Of a stretch of 64,000 nucleotides of DNA, positions 16,965 to 25,288 are shown in pieces. Made by a program: the position numbers and the translations under genes. The notes under the pieces were generated by a model that ran no database searches, was not told where the DNA came from, and saw only the letters and a program-made list of their open reading frames with translations. Numbering within the stretch: the first letter of the stretch is position 1; every line of letters begins with the position of its first letter. This DNA is from Erwinia sp. SLM-02 (lineage in GTDB: Bacteria > Pseudomonadota > Gammaproteobacteria > Enterobacterales > Enterobacteriaceae): the NCBI RefSeq assembly GCF_037450285.1, contig NZ_JAQISN010000003.1:434001-498000 (forward strand), given 5' to 3'.

Positions 16965-18347
16965 TTATCGAATCTTGTATTCCTGCGCGGTGCGTTCCAC
17001 AGCCCGCCGGGTTTTTTCCACCAGCTCATCCAGTTCGGCATGAGTGGCAACCAGCGCCGGAGCCATAATCATCCGGCCCTGCGTTGAGCGGATGATGACG
17101 CCTTCCTCGAAGCCAAAGCTGCGGCAGCGCCAGCTAATCTCATCTTCATTGGTAAAGCGCCGCCGCGTGGCTTTATCGGCGGTAAACTGCAGCGCGGCTA
17201 CCAGGCCTGTTCCCTGGATCTCGCCGATCATCGGATGATCGCGGAAGGTCTCTCTCAGGCGCTGTTGCAGGTAGGGACCGGTATCGTTTTTTACCCGATC
17301 GACGATTTTTTCATCCCGCAGTGCTTTGATATTTGCAATGGCCACCGCCGCCGCCACCGGATGCCCGGCGTAGGTCAGGCCATGAGCAAACACGCCGCCG
17401 TGCTCGACCAGCGCTTCCGCCATTCGCCTTGAAAGGATCAATCCGCCCATCGGAATGTAGCCCGAGGTCAGCCCTTTGGCGATGGTAATGGTGTCCGGCT
17501 CGAAGCCAAAATGCTGGTGGGCGAACCACTCTCCGGTACGACCAAATCCGCCGATGACTTCATCGGCGCACAGCAGCACATCGTACTGGCGGCAGATGCG
17601 CTGGATCTCCGGCCAGTAGCTCTCCGGTGGGAAGATCATTCCGCCCGCGCCCTGGAACGGCTCGGCGATAAATCCGGCCACGTTCTCACTGCCCAGCTCA
17701 AGGATCTTCTCCTCCAGCTGACGGGCACACCTGAGGCCGAATTCCTCCGGCGTCAGGTTGCCACCGTGGGCGAACCAGTAAGGTTCATCAATGTGGGCTA
17801 TATCCGGCAGCATGCCGCCCATCGCGTGCATAAACTTCATCCCGCCCATGGCGGTACTGGCCAGCGTAGAGCCGTGATAGCCGTTCCAGCGGCCAATCAT
17901 CACCCGTTTTTCCGGCTTGCCCACGACCTGCCAGTAGCGGCGTGCGGTGCGGATCAGCACCTCATTGGATTCCGATCCGGAGTTGGTATAAATCACGTGG
18001 CTGTAGCGATCGGGGAGCAGGCTGAACAGCAGTTCGGAGAGCTCAATCACCGACGGGTGGGTGGTGTGGAAGAACATATTGTAATAGGACAGCTGCGCCA
18101 TTTGCTTTGTGGCGGCTTCAATCAAATCCTGGCGGCCGTAGCCTAAAGCGGTACACCACAGCCCGGACATGCCGTCCAGATATTGACGGTCGTCGTTATC
18201 CCAGAGGTACAGTCCCTTTGCACGGTTCATCACGCGCGGCCCCTCGGCGTTCAGTTTTTTCTGGTCGACGAAGGCATGCATATTATGCGCCGCATCCATA
18301 CTCTGCCAGGTGCGGGTACTGTGCTGTTTTGCATCGTTTTCTTTCAT
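16965..18347 (-). CDS. Putrescine/polyamine-pyruvate class III aminotransferase (SpuC-like)
   Basis: PLP-dependent omega-aminotransferase of 460 residues. PLP-Lys291 is in TIAKGLTSGY, the PLP-ring Asp262 is in CADEVIGGFG, and the phosphate-binding segment is NSGSESNE. It resembles Pseudomonas SpuC in length and motifs. It would transaminate putrescine to 4-aminobutyraldehyde. It is the last gene of a leftward operon with a permease and an aldehyde dehydrogenase, which supports polyamine use. Related enzymes act on other diamines or beta-alanine, so the substrate is inferred. Confidence 0.82.
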   Translation of the reverse strand: MKENDAKQHSTRTWQSMDAAHNMHAFVDQKKLNAEGPRVMNRAKGLYLWDNDDRQYLDGMSGLWCTALGYGRQDLIEAATKQMAQLSYYNMFFHTTHPSVIELSELLFSLLPDRYSHVIYTNSGSESNEVLIRTARRYWQVVGKPEKRVMIGRWNGYHGSTLASTAMGGMKFMHAMGGMLPDIAHIDEPYWFAHGGNLTPEEFGLRCARQLEEKILELGSENVAGFIAEPFQGAGGMIFPPESYWPEIQRICRQYDVLLCADEVIGGFGRTGEWFAHQHFGFEPDTITIAKGLTSGYIPMGGLILSRRMAEALVEHGGVFAHGLTYAGHPVAAAVAIANIKALRDEKIVDRVKNDTGPYLQQRLRETFRDHPMIGEIQGTGLVAALQFTADKATRRRFTNEDEISWRCRSFGFEEGVIIRSTQGRMIMAPALVATHAELDELVEKTRRAVERTAQEYKIR

Positions 18348-18397
18348 AAATAGTTCTCCAGTCAGTGTAGGGTACTGCAGGTTTTTTCCTGCCTGAT

Positions 18398-19816
18398 TCA
18401 GTTTTTATGGGGGGGATTGAGCGCTTTCTCGATGGGTTCCGGGGTAAACAGCGGTTTGCGCATCACCAGCCTCACCCACAGCGCGCCAATAATTGCCACC
18501 ACCGCCAGCACGCCGCCGGCGACGGCAAAGACTTCACCTGCCATATCGGCGGTGGGGGAGGCATTCCAGATGGCATACAGCATGCCGACGATCCCCAGTA
18601 TCTGCGGCAGCGGATAGAAGGGGGTGCGGAACGGGCGCGACAGGTGCGGATAGCGACGGCGTAAAACGATGACGTTGATGTGGGTGATGATGTAAGCCAG
18701 CAGCCAGCAGATTGCGGCGGCCAGCAGCAGCAGGCTGATGGAGTCGGCATTCATCAGCAGCAGCGGCAGGCCGGTAATGGCGGCGACAAACACCACGGCG
18801 ACCCACGGCACGCCGTTGCGGCTGTGGATATTAAAGCAAGGGAAGGCCTGACCGTTTTGCGACATGCCGCTGAGCATGCGCGGAATCGTTGCCAGCGATG
18901 AATTCAGGGTACTGCAGGTGGCGGTGATCGCGGCGGCTAGCAGCAGCAGCTTGCCGCCCTCCCCAAACACGCGGGTGGCAAACAGATAATGGGGTAAATC
19001 GTCCCCGGTCAGCGCCGAACGCGGCAGAACCAGCAGCGCGCCGAGGCAGTAAAGAATGATAGTGACAAAAATCAGTGTTAAACCGATCATCATGGCCCGC
19101 GGAATGTCGCGCTGGGGCCGTTTGGTTTCTTCAATCAGCGGGCAGACAAACTCCGCGCCGACGAAGCCCCAGACGGTGGTAGCCACCAGGGCGACCGCCC
19201 CCCATCCCCAACCCTGCGGTGCCACACTCCCCTGAGCGACCAGGCTGGTGACGGTTTCCGCATGCGGGCTGGTAATGGCACAAATCCCCAGCACCAGCAG
19301 CACCACCATCATGATGACCGCCAGCGCCGTTTGCAGACGGGCAAAAATATCGATATTCATCAGGTTAAACAGGGTAAACAGCAGCAGCACGCCGGCGGCC
19401 ACGGTTAGCGGCGGCAGTGAGCTGTGCGGGAATACCTTACCGATGATCAAATCCAGCAGCAGCAGCTCGGCGGAAAGCGCAAACATCGCCACGACGATAT
19501 AACCGGAAAAGGTCGCGATAATGGCGGGGAAATGGCCGAGGGCCACTTCTGTATAGCTGCACAGGCTGCCCGAGCGCGGGATCATCAACGACAGCTCTGA
19601 AAACGAGCAGGCATAGCTGAGGGCGAGAAGCCAGGCGAGGGTCAGCGGCAGAATCAGGCTTAAACCGGCGATACCGGCCGCGTGGAGCATCATCACCATC
19701 ACGCCCTGTGAGACAACCAGGCCGACGGATACCGACAGAAGGGAGAGGAACCCCAGCTTATTACCCGGCACCGGTGAGGTATTGTGTTTTACTGATACAT
19801 CGGCATCTTGCGACAT
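18398..19816 (-). CDS. APC-superfamily amino acid/polyamine permease
   Basis: 472-residue integral membrane protein with about 12 hydrophobic segments, starting at residue 20 with GFLSLLSVSVGLVVSQGV, the TM1 region typical of APC transporters. It lies between the aldehyde dehydrogenase (31-nt gap) and the aminotransferase (51-nt gap) in one leftward operon, so putrescine or a related amine is the probable substrate. Substrate specificity cannot be read directly. Confidence 0.85.
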   Translation of the reverse strand: MSQDADVSVKHNTSPVPGNKLGFLSLLSVSVGLVVSQGVMVMMLHAAGIAGLSLILPLTLAWLLALSYACSFSELSLMIPRSGSLCSYTEVALGHFPAIIATFSGYIVVAMFALSAELLLLDLIIGKVFPHSSLPPLTVAAGVLLLFTLFNLMNIDIFARLQTALAVIMMVVLLVLGICAITSPHAETVTSLVAQGSVAPQGWGWGAVALVATTVWGFVGAEFVCPLIEETKRPQRDIPRAMMIGLTLIFVTIILYCLGALLVLPRSALTGDDLPHYLFATRVFGEGGKLLLLAAAITATCSTLNSSLATIPRMLSGMSQNGQAFPCFNIHSRNGVPWVAVVFVAAITGLPLLLMNADSISLLLLAAAICWLLAYIITHINVIVLRRRYPHLSRPFRTPFYPLPQILGIVGMLYAIWNASPTADMAGEVFAVAGGVLAVVAIIGALWVRLVMRKPLFTPEPIEKALNPPHKN

Positions 19817-19846
19817 GAGTCTGTCCTCCGTTGTGAAGTGCGGCGA

Positions 19847-21340
19847 TCACCGGCGCAGCTGGATCCAGGTGGTTTTAAGCTGGGTATATTTGTCGAAGGC
19901 GTGCAGGGAGAGATCCCGGCCAAAACCCGACTGTTTGCCGCCGCCGAATGGGACGCTGGCGTCGATAGCATCAACGGTATTGACGGAAACGGTGCCGGCA
20001 TTCAGCCGCTGGGCAACGCGATGTGCACGGCTCAAATCGTCGCTCCACAGTGACGCCGCCAGCCCGTAGATGCTGTCGTTGGCAAGGGATATCGCCTGCT
20101 CTTCACTGTCGAAAGGCATAACCGCCAGCACCGGACCGAACACCTCTTCCTGCGCCAGCGTCATGCCGGCGTGGACGCCGGTGAAAATCGTTGGCTGGAT
20201 GTAGTTGCTGGAATGGTTAATGCGCTGCTGCTGGCCGCCGCAGCGCAGTTCTGCCCCCTGTTCGCAGGCGTTCTGGATAAAGCCCATCACTCTGTCGGCA
20301 TGACGACTGCTGACCATGGCGCCCGTCCGGCTGGCGGGGTCGAGCGGATCGCCCGGCTGCCACTGCTGAGCCTTTGCCAGCAGGCGTTCGACGAATTCTT
20401 GGTGAATGCTGTGCTCAACCAGCAGGCGGGAATTCGCAGAGCAGACTTCGCCCTGATTGAAGAAGATGGCGCTGGCCGCTTTTTCTGCCGCCAGTTCGAG
20501 GTTCTGGCAGTCAGCGAAGATCAGGTTCGGGCTTTTCCCTCCGCACTCCAGCCAGACCTGCTTGAGGTTGGACTGCGCGGCGTACTGCATAAAGTATTTT
20601 CCAACCTGAGTGGAGCCGGTAAACACCACCGCATCAATATCTTCGTGCAGGCCGAGCGCTTTGCCGGTGATGTCACCATTACCGGGAAGCACGCTGAGCA
20701 CTCCGGGCGGCAGGCCAGCCTCCAGCGCCAGCTCTCCGAGGCGCAGCGCGGAGAAGGGGGACTGCTCTGCCGGTTTAAGAATTACGCTGTTGCCTGCCGC
20801 CAGCGCCGGGGCAACCTTCCAGGCCGCCATATCCAGCGGAAAATTCCACGGCACCACGGCGGCGATAACGCCGAGTGGAGCGCGGGTGATCATGGCGACG
20901 GCGTCCTGCGCGGTGGGAGCAATCTGGCCGTACAGCTTGTCCAGGCTTTCGGCGTACCATCTGAATACGCCCGCTGCGCCCGGCACATCAATCTCCCTGG
21001 CATCGGTTACCGTTTTGCCCATGCTCAGTGAGTCCAGCAGCGCCAGTTCATCGGCGTGCTGCATAATCAGGTCGGCCAGCCGCAGCAGAACCTGCTTGCG
21101 GGAGGCGGGAGACTGCTGTGACCAGTCGCCGCGTTCAAAGCAGCGCCGCGCTACGCTCACCGCCTGATTGACCGTGGCCTGCTCGCTGATATCGACGGCA
21201 GCCAGCAGGCGGTTTGTTGCCGGATTGATAACGGCAAAGGTTTTTTCACTGGTCGATAACTGTTTCTGGCCGTCGATAATGGCCTGATGAATAAAGTGTT
21301 GTTGCCCGGCCAGTTGCTGCCACTTCTGTTGTGTCCACAT
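19847..21340 (-). CDS. Aldehyde dehydrogenase, PuuC-like
   Basis: NAD(P)-dependent aldehyde dehydrogenase of 497 residues, collinear with E. coli PuuC (495). Catalytic Asn166 (PWNFP), Lys189 (LKPAEQSP), Glu265 (ECGGKS) and Cys300 (NQGEVC) are all present. In this operon it most simply oxidises 4-aminobutyraldehyde to GABA. The ATG at 21340 is preferred over one at 21406 because GGGGG precedes it by about 7 nt and the length then fits. It is the first gene of the operon. Confidence 0.88.
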   Translation of the reverse strand: MWTQQKWQQLAGQQHFIHQAIIDGQKQLSTSEKTFAVINPATNRLLAAVDISEQATVNQAVSVARRCFERGDWSQQSPASRKQVLLRLADLIMQHADELALLDSLSMGKTVTDAREIDVPGAAGVFRWYAESLDKLYGQIAPTAQDAVAMITRAPLGVIAAVVPWNFPLDMAAWKVAPALAAGNSVILKPAEQSPFSALRLGELALEAGLPPGVLSVLPGNGDITGKALGLHEDIDAVVFTGSTQVGKYFMQYAAQSNLKQVWLECGGKSPNLIFADCQNLELAAEKAASAIFFNQGEVCSANSRLLVEHSIHQEFVERLLAKAQQWQPGDPLDPASRTGAMVSSRHADRVMGFIQNACEQGAELRCGGQQQRINHSSNYIQPTIFTGVHAGMTLAQEEVFGPVLAVMPFDSEEQAISLANDSIYGLAASLWSDDLSRAHRVAQRLNAGTVSVNTVDAIDASVPFGGGKQSGFGRDLSLHAFDKYTQLKTTWIQLRR

Positions 21341-21520
21341 CGGTTTACCCCCGCGGGTGCATGTTGAGATGACAGGATGTTTAAAAATTGTTAAATCCTG
21401 CGTCATCCTAACCCCGGGGGGAGTGGGCGAAAATTAGTAAAAATGTATAGAGTGAGCATGAAAAACCGTGGCAGCGGATACTGGCGGGAATATCGTCTGG
21501 CTGAGTTGGCTATGGCGATC

Positions 21521-21721
21521 GGGGGTCAGCCTCTGCGGCGGCCGGGCGGTCCTCGCGCCGCTTTGCGGTGCCTTCGGTTCCGGCTGCGGGCCTTGCGGAT
21601 CGGCGCGGAGCGGGCGTCCTGCCCGCGCCGCGCCTGAGCCCAGCATCCCTGCTGGTCTCTCCGGCCCCACTGCCTGCACCTCAGCGCTGCGGATTGCCCG
21701 GTCGCCGCAGAGGCTGACCCC
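21521..21721 (+). repeat. Structured GC-rich repeat, copy R4
   Basis: Outer arms 21522-21547 and 21696-21721 pair over 26 positions with one G/T wobble; the left arm begins GGGGTCAGCCTCTGCGGCGG. The internal hairpin at 21602-21634 has stems GGCGCGG/CCGCGCC and GCGGGC/GCCCGC, an A/G mismatch and loop GTCCT. Conserved blocks GGTCCTCGCGCCGC and CTCAGCGCTGCGGAT are present. A T-run follows directly. Confidence 0.85.
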
Positions 21722-21835
21722 TTTTTACAATGTGCTGGCGGCCTGAAATGGCATGGGAATCATGGTGTTTAGCGAGCCGTGCCTGAACGGTATAGGAATT
21801 GTGTTTGCGAACAGGCAACATTGTTATCGAAAGCG

Positions 21836-22142
21836 GGCTGGCTGTGGCCCCTGCCGGACAATCCGCAGCGCTGAACGTAGCGAGGAAGCCAGGATTCAGC
21901 CACAGGGAAGTGGCCGAAAGGCACAGCCGCGCAGGACGCGCGTCTGTGGCGGTCCGGCCGGCTGACGAACGAAGTGAGGGCACCGCGAAGCGGCGCGAGG
22001 ACCAGCCCGGCAGGAGCCACAGCCAGCCAGCTCGGGCACCGAACCGCCAGCCAGCGCAGTGCCGGTCCGACAGGCTGACGAACGAAGTGAGGGCACCGCG
22101 AAGCTGCGCGAGGACCAGCCCGGCAGGGGCCACAGCCAGCCC
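21836..22142 (-). repeat. Structured GC-rich repeat, copy R5, with internal duplication
   Basis: Reverse copy. The left arm 21836-21858 pairs perfectly over 23 bp with 22120-22142 (GGGCTGGCTGTGGCCCC at the outer end). The internal hairpin at 21922-21948, minus strand, has stems CACAG/CTGTG and CGCGC/GCGCG, an A/G mismatch and loop GTCCT. One side is tandemly duplicated with a period of 113 bp. Confidence 0.85.
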
Positions 22143-22163
22143 GCTCGGGCACCGAACCGCCAG
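21952..22163. repeat. 113-bp tandem duplication inside R5
   Basis: The segment from about 21952 to 22050 (GGCTGACGAACGAAGTGAGG onward to ACCGAACCGCCAGCC) recurs 113 bp later with a few substitutions. The second copy of the right arm matches the left arm of R5 perfectly; the first matches it less well. Confidence 0.8.
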
Positions 22164-22407
22164 CCAATACCAGCCAACATCAGCCCCCAACCTGAATCTC
22201 AGGTTATCAACCAGTGCGAAAACGTGACGATTTCTCGCGCTGATTTAAAAGAGATAAAGATTAATGCCTGGATGATATGCCGCTATATCGCTCGGCTAAC
22301 AGAATAAAAACTAAACATTAACCTTCTGACTAGTGTGGAATGCTATAAAAAACCGCTTAACCGGGGTTGACGCGCCTCGCAAATAATGTTGCTTATTTGT
22401 AAACAGA

Positions 22408-22436
22408 TTAACATGCGACCGAAATCCTGCTATGCT
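22408..22436 (+). promoter_or_regulatory. Candidate acnB promoter
   Basis: TTAACA at 22408-22413 and TATGCT at 22431-22436 with a 17-bp spacer, about 107 bp upstream of the acnB start. The stretch from 22170 to 22407 is A/T-richer unique DNA in which I see no gene. A short frame ends at 22307 but has no independent support. Confidence 0.5.
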
Positions 22437-22543
22437 GCCCCACGCGGAACCGGGCGCCTTACCCTACACACGGATGGTTATCACTAATAGCGGTGACTTG
22501 GGTGACCCGGGATGCCATATACAATGAGAGCGAGGAGAACGTC

Positions 22544-25141
22544 GTGCTAGAAGAATACCGTAAGCACGTTGCCGAGCGTGCTGCCCAGGGGATCGTTCCT
22601 AAACCGTTAGATGCTTCCCAAATGGCCGCGCTGGTTGAACTGCTAAAAGCCCCTCCAGCGGGTGAAGAAGAATTCCTGTCAGACCTGTTGATCAATCGAG
22701 TCCCGCCGGGTGTAGATGAAGCGGCCTATGTTAAAGCCGGTTTCCTGGCCGCTGTCGCGAAAGGCGAAGCTACCTCCCCTCTGGTAACTCCTGAAAAAGC
22801 AATTGAACTGCTCGGCACCATGCAGGGCGGCTACAACATCCATGCGCTGATTGAAGCTCTGGATGAAGAAAAGCTGGCTCCGATTGCCGCAGAAGCGCTT
22901 TCCCACACGCTGCTGATGTTCGACAACTTCTATGATGTTGAAGAGAAAGCCAAAGCGGGCAACCCACACGCGAAAAAAATTATTCAGTCGTGGGCTGACG
23001 CCGAGTGGTTCCTGAAGCGTCCTAAACTGGCAGAAAAAATCACCGTAACCGTGTTTAAAGTGACCGGCGAAACCAATACCGATGACCTCTCTCCGGCACC
23101 GGATGCATGGTCTCGCCCGGATATTCCACTGCACGCGCTGGCGATGTTGAAAATCGAACGTGATGGCATTGTACCCGACGATGCCGGCAACGTTGGACCG
23201 ATCAAACAGATCGAAGAATTACAGAAAAAAGGCTTCCCGCTGACCTACGTTGGTGACGTGGTCGGTACCGGTTCATCGCGTAAATCCGCCACCAACTCGG
23301 TGCTGTGGTTTATGGGCGACGACATTCCTTACGTGCCTAACAAGAAGGGCGGCGGCGTGTGCCTCGGCGGCAAAATCGCACCAATCTTCTTTAACACGAT
23401 GGAAGATGCCGGTGCGCTGCCGATCGAAGTGGATGTTGATAAGCTGAATATGGGCGACGTGATCGATATCTTCCCTTACAAAGGCGAAGTGCGTAATCAC
23501 GAAACCGACGAGCTGCTGGCAAACTTCGAGCTGAAAACCGACGTGCTGCTGGATGAAGTGCGTGCCGGTGGTCGTATCCCGCTGATTATCGGCCGTGGCC
23601 TGACCTCAAAAGCCCGCGAATCTCTTAACCTGCCGCACAGCGATGTGTTTGTTCAGGCGAAAGATGTGGCTGCCAGCACCCGTGGATACTCACTGGCGCA
23701 GAAAATGGTTGGCCGCGCCTGCGGCGTGGAAGGTATCCGTCCGGGCGCTTACTGCGAACCGAAAATGACCTCCGTGGGTTCTCAGGATACCACCGGCCCG
23801 ATGACCCGCGACGAGCTGAAAGACCTGGCCTGTCTGGGCTTCTCAGCCGATCTGGTGATGCAGTCATTCTGTCATACCGCCGCTTATCCTAAGCCGGTTG
23901 ACGTGACCACTCACCACACTCTGCCGGACTTCATCATGAACCGCGGCGGCGTGTCGCTGCGTCCGGGCGACGGCGTTATCCACAGCTGGCTGAACCGTAT
24001 GCTGCTGCCGGATACCGTCGGTACCGGCGGTGACTCCCACACCCGTTTCCCAATCGGTATTTCCTTCCCGGCGGGTTCTGGTCTGGTGGCGTTTGCCGCA
24101 GCGACCGGCGTAATGCCGCTGGATATGCCTGAGTCGGTGCTGGTGCGCTTTAAAGGCGAAATGCAGCCGGGTATCACCCTGCGCGATCTGGTTCACGCTA
24201 TTCCGCTGTACGCGATCAAAGCGGGCCTGCTGACCGTCGAGAAGAAAGGTAAGAAAAACATCTTCTCCGGTCGCGTGCTGGAAATCGAAGGCCTGCCTAA
24301 GCTGAAAGTTGAGCAGGCATTTGAGCTGACCGATGCTTCAGCAGAGCGTTCTGCCGCCGGTTGTACCATTAAGCTGGATAAAGAGCCGATCGTTGAGTAT
24401 CTGCAGTCCAACATCGTGCTGCTGAAGTGGATGATCTCTGAAGGCTACGGCGATCGTCGTACCCTGGAGCGCCGCGTAGAGGGCATGCAAAAATGGCTGG
24501 CCGATCCGCAGCTGCTGGAAGCCGATGCTGACGCAGAATACGCGGCGGTGATCGACATCGATCTGGCGGATATCAAAGAGCCAATCCTGTGTGCGCCAAA
24601 CGACCCGGACGATGCCCGCCTGTTGTCTGACGTGCAGGGCGAGAAGATCGATGAGGTCTTCATCGGTTCGTGCATGACCAACATCGGTCACTTCCGTGCC
24701 GCCGGTAAACTGTTGGATGCCCATAAGGGGCAGCTGCCAACCCGTCTGTGGGTGGCTCCGCCAACCAAGATGGATGCCGCGCAGCTGACCGAAGAGGGCT
24801 ACTACAGCGTCTTCGGTAAGAGCGGTGCACGTATCGAAATCCCGGGCTGTTCACTGTGCATGGGTAACCAGGCGCGCGTGAAAGATGGCGCAACGGTGGT
24901 ATCGACCTCAACGCGTAACTTCCCGAACCGCCTCGGTAACGGTGCTAACGTGTTCCTGGCCTCCGCCGAGCTGGCTGCGGTTGCTTCCCTGCTGGGCAAG
25001 CTGCCGACGCCGGAAGAGTACCTGAAGTTTATGGACCAGGTGGATAAAACCGCCGTGGATACCTACCGTTATCTGAACTTCGACCAGCTGAGCCAGTACA
25101 CTGACAAAGCTGACGGCGTGATTTTCCAGACTGCGGTCTGA
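22544..25141 (+). CDS. acnB: Bifunctional aconitate hydratase 2 / 2-methylisocitrate dehydratase
   Basis: Major TCA-cycle aconitase; interconverts citrate and isocitrate and also acts on 2-methyl-cis-aconitate. From GTG 22544 it is 865 residues, identical in length to E. coli AcnB. A GAGGAG at 22532-22537, 6 nt upstream, supports this start over an in-frame ATG at 22493. The HEAT-like N-terminal domain is followed by the swivelling domain and the catalytic core. 4Fe-4S ligands are seen in FIGSCMTN and CSLCMGN near the C-terminus. As in E. coli it is downstream of lpd, but about 16 kb of accessory DNA intervenes. Confidence 0.97.
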   Translation: MLEEYRKHVAERAAQGIVPKPLDASQMAALVELLKAPPAGEEEFLSDLLINRVPPGVDEAAYVKAGFLAAVAKGEATSPLVTPEKAIELLGTMQGGYNIHALIEALDEEKLAPIAAEALSHTLLMFDNFYDVEEKAKAGNPHAKKIIQSWADAEWFLKRPKLAEKITVTVFKVTGETNTDDLSPAPDAWSRPDIPLHALAMLKIERDGIVPDDAGNVGPIKQIEELQKKGFPLTYVGDVVGTGSSRKSATNSVLWFMGDDIPYVPNKKGGGVCLGGKIAPIFFNTMEDAGALPIEVDVDKLNMGDVIDIFPYKGEVRNHETDELLANFELKTDVLLDEVRAGGRIPLIIGRGLTSKARESLNLPHSDVFVQAKDVAASTRGYSLAQKMVGRACGVEGIRPGAYCEPKMTSVGSQDTTGPMTRDELKDLACLGFSADLVMQSFCHTAAYPKPVDVTTHHTLPDFIMNRGGVSLRPGDGVIHSWLNRMLLPDTVGTGGDSHTRFPIGISFPAGSGLVAFAAATGVMPLDMPESVLVRFKGEMQPGITLRDLVHAIPLYAIKAGLLTVEKKGKKNIFSGRVLEIEGLPKLKVEQAFELTDASAERSAAGCTIKLDKEPIVEYLQSNIVLLKWMISEGYGDRRTLERRVEGMQKWLADPQLLEADADAEYAAVIDIDLADIKEPILCAPNDPDDARLLSDVQGEKIDEVFIGSCMTNIGHFRAAGKLLDAHKGQLPTRLWVAPPTKMDAAQLTEEGYYSVFGKSGARIEIPGCSLCMGNQARVKDGATVVSTSTRNFPNRLGNGANVFLASAELAAVASLLGKLPTPEEYLKFMDQVDKTAVDTYRYLNFDQLSQYTDKADGVIFQTAV

Positions 25142-25157
25142 GAACGCTGAGAGAGAG

Positions 25158-25186
25158 GATTTTTCCGATCGTCATCGGTAAAAATC
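25158..25186 (+). other. Inverted repeat in acnB 3' region
   Basis: GATTTTTCCGAT / ATCGGTAAAAATC, almost fully paired across a 4-nt centre, 17 nt after the acnB stop. It is probably a 3'-end RNA structure upstream of the true terminator. Confidence 0.5.
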
Positions 25187-25237
25187 TTTCAGATGGGTGA
25201 TGCTTCAGACAGAAATGGATAAGCATTGCCCCGTTAA

Positions 25238-25265
25238 AAAGAGCCGCTGGTCGGCTCTTTTTTTA
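25238..25265 (+). terminator. Rho-independent terminator of acnB
   Basis: GAGCCG (25241-25246) pairs with CGGCTC (25252-25257), flanked by A and T runs. Confidence 0.9.
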
Positions 25266-25288
25266 TTACCCGTCTTAAACACCCACCT

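Noticed and set aside
21443..22307. Open frames over R4/R5, including one running from 22059 into unique DNA to 22307
   Set aside because: They follow the repeat sequence on both strands. The unique tail has no recognisable domain or start signal, so a gene remnant is possible but unsupported.
22493..22543. Earlier ATG start for acnB at 22493
   Set aside because: It adds 17 residues with no homology, while GTG 22544 has a good Shine-Dalgarno sequence and gives the exact E. coli length.
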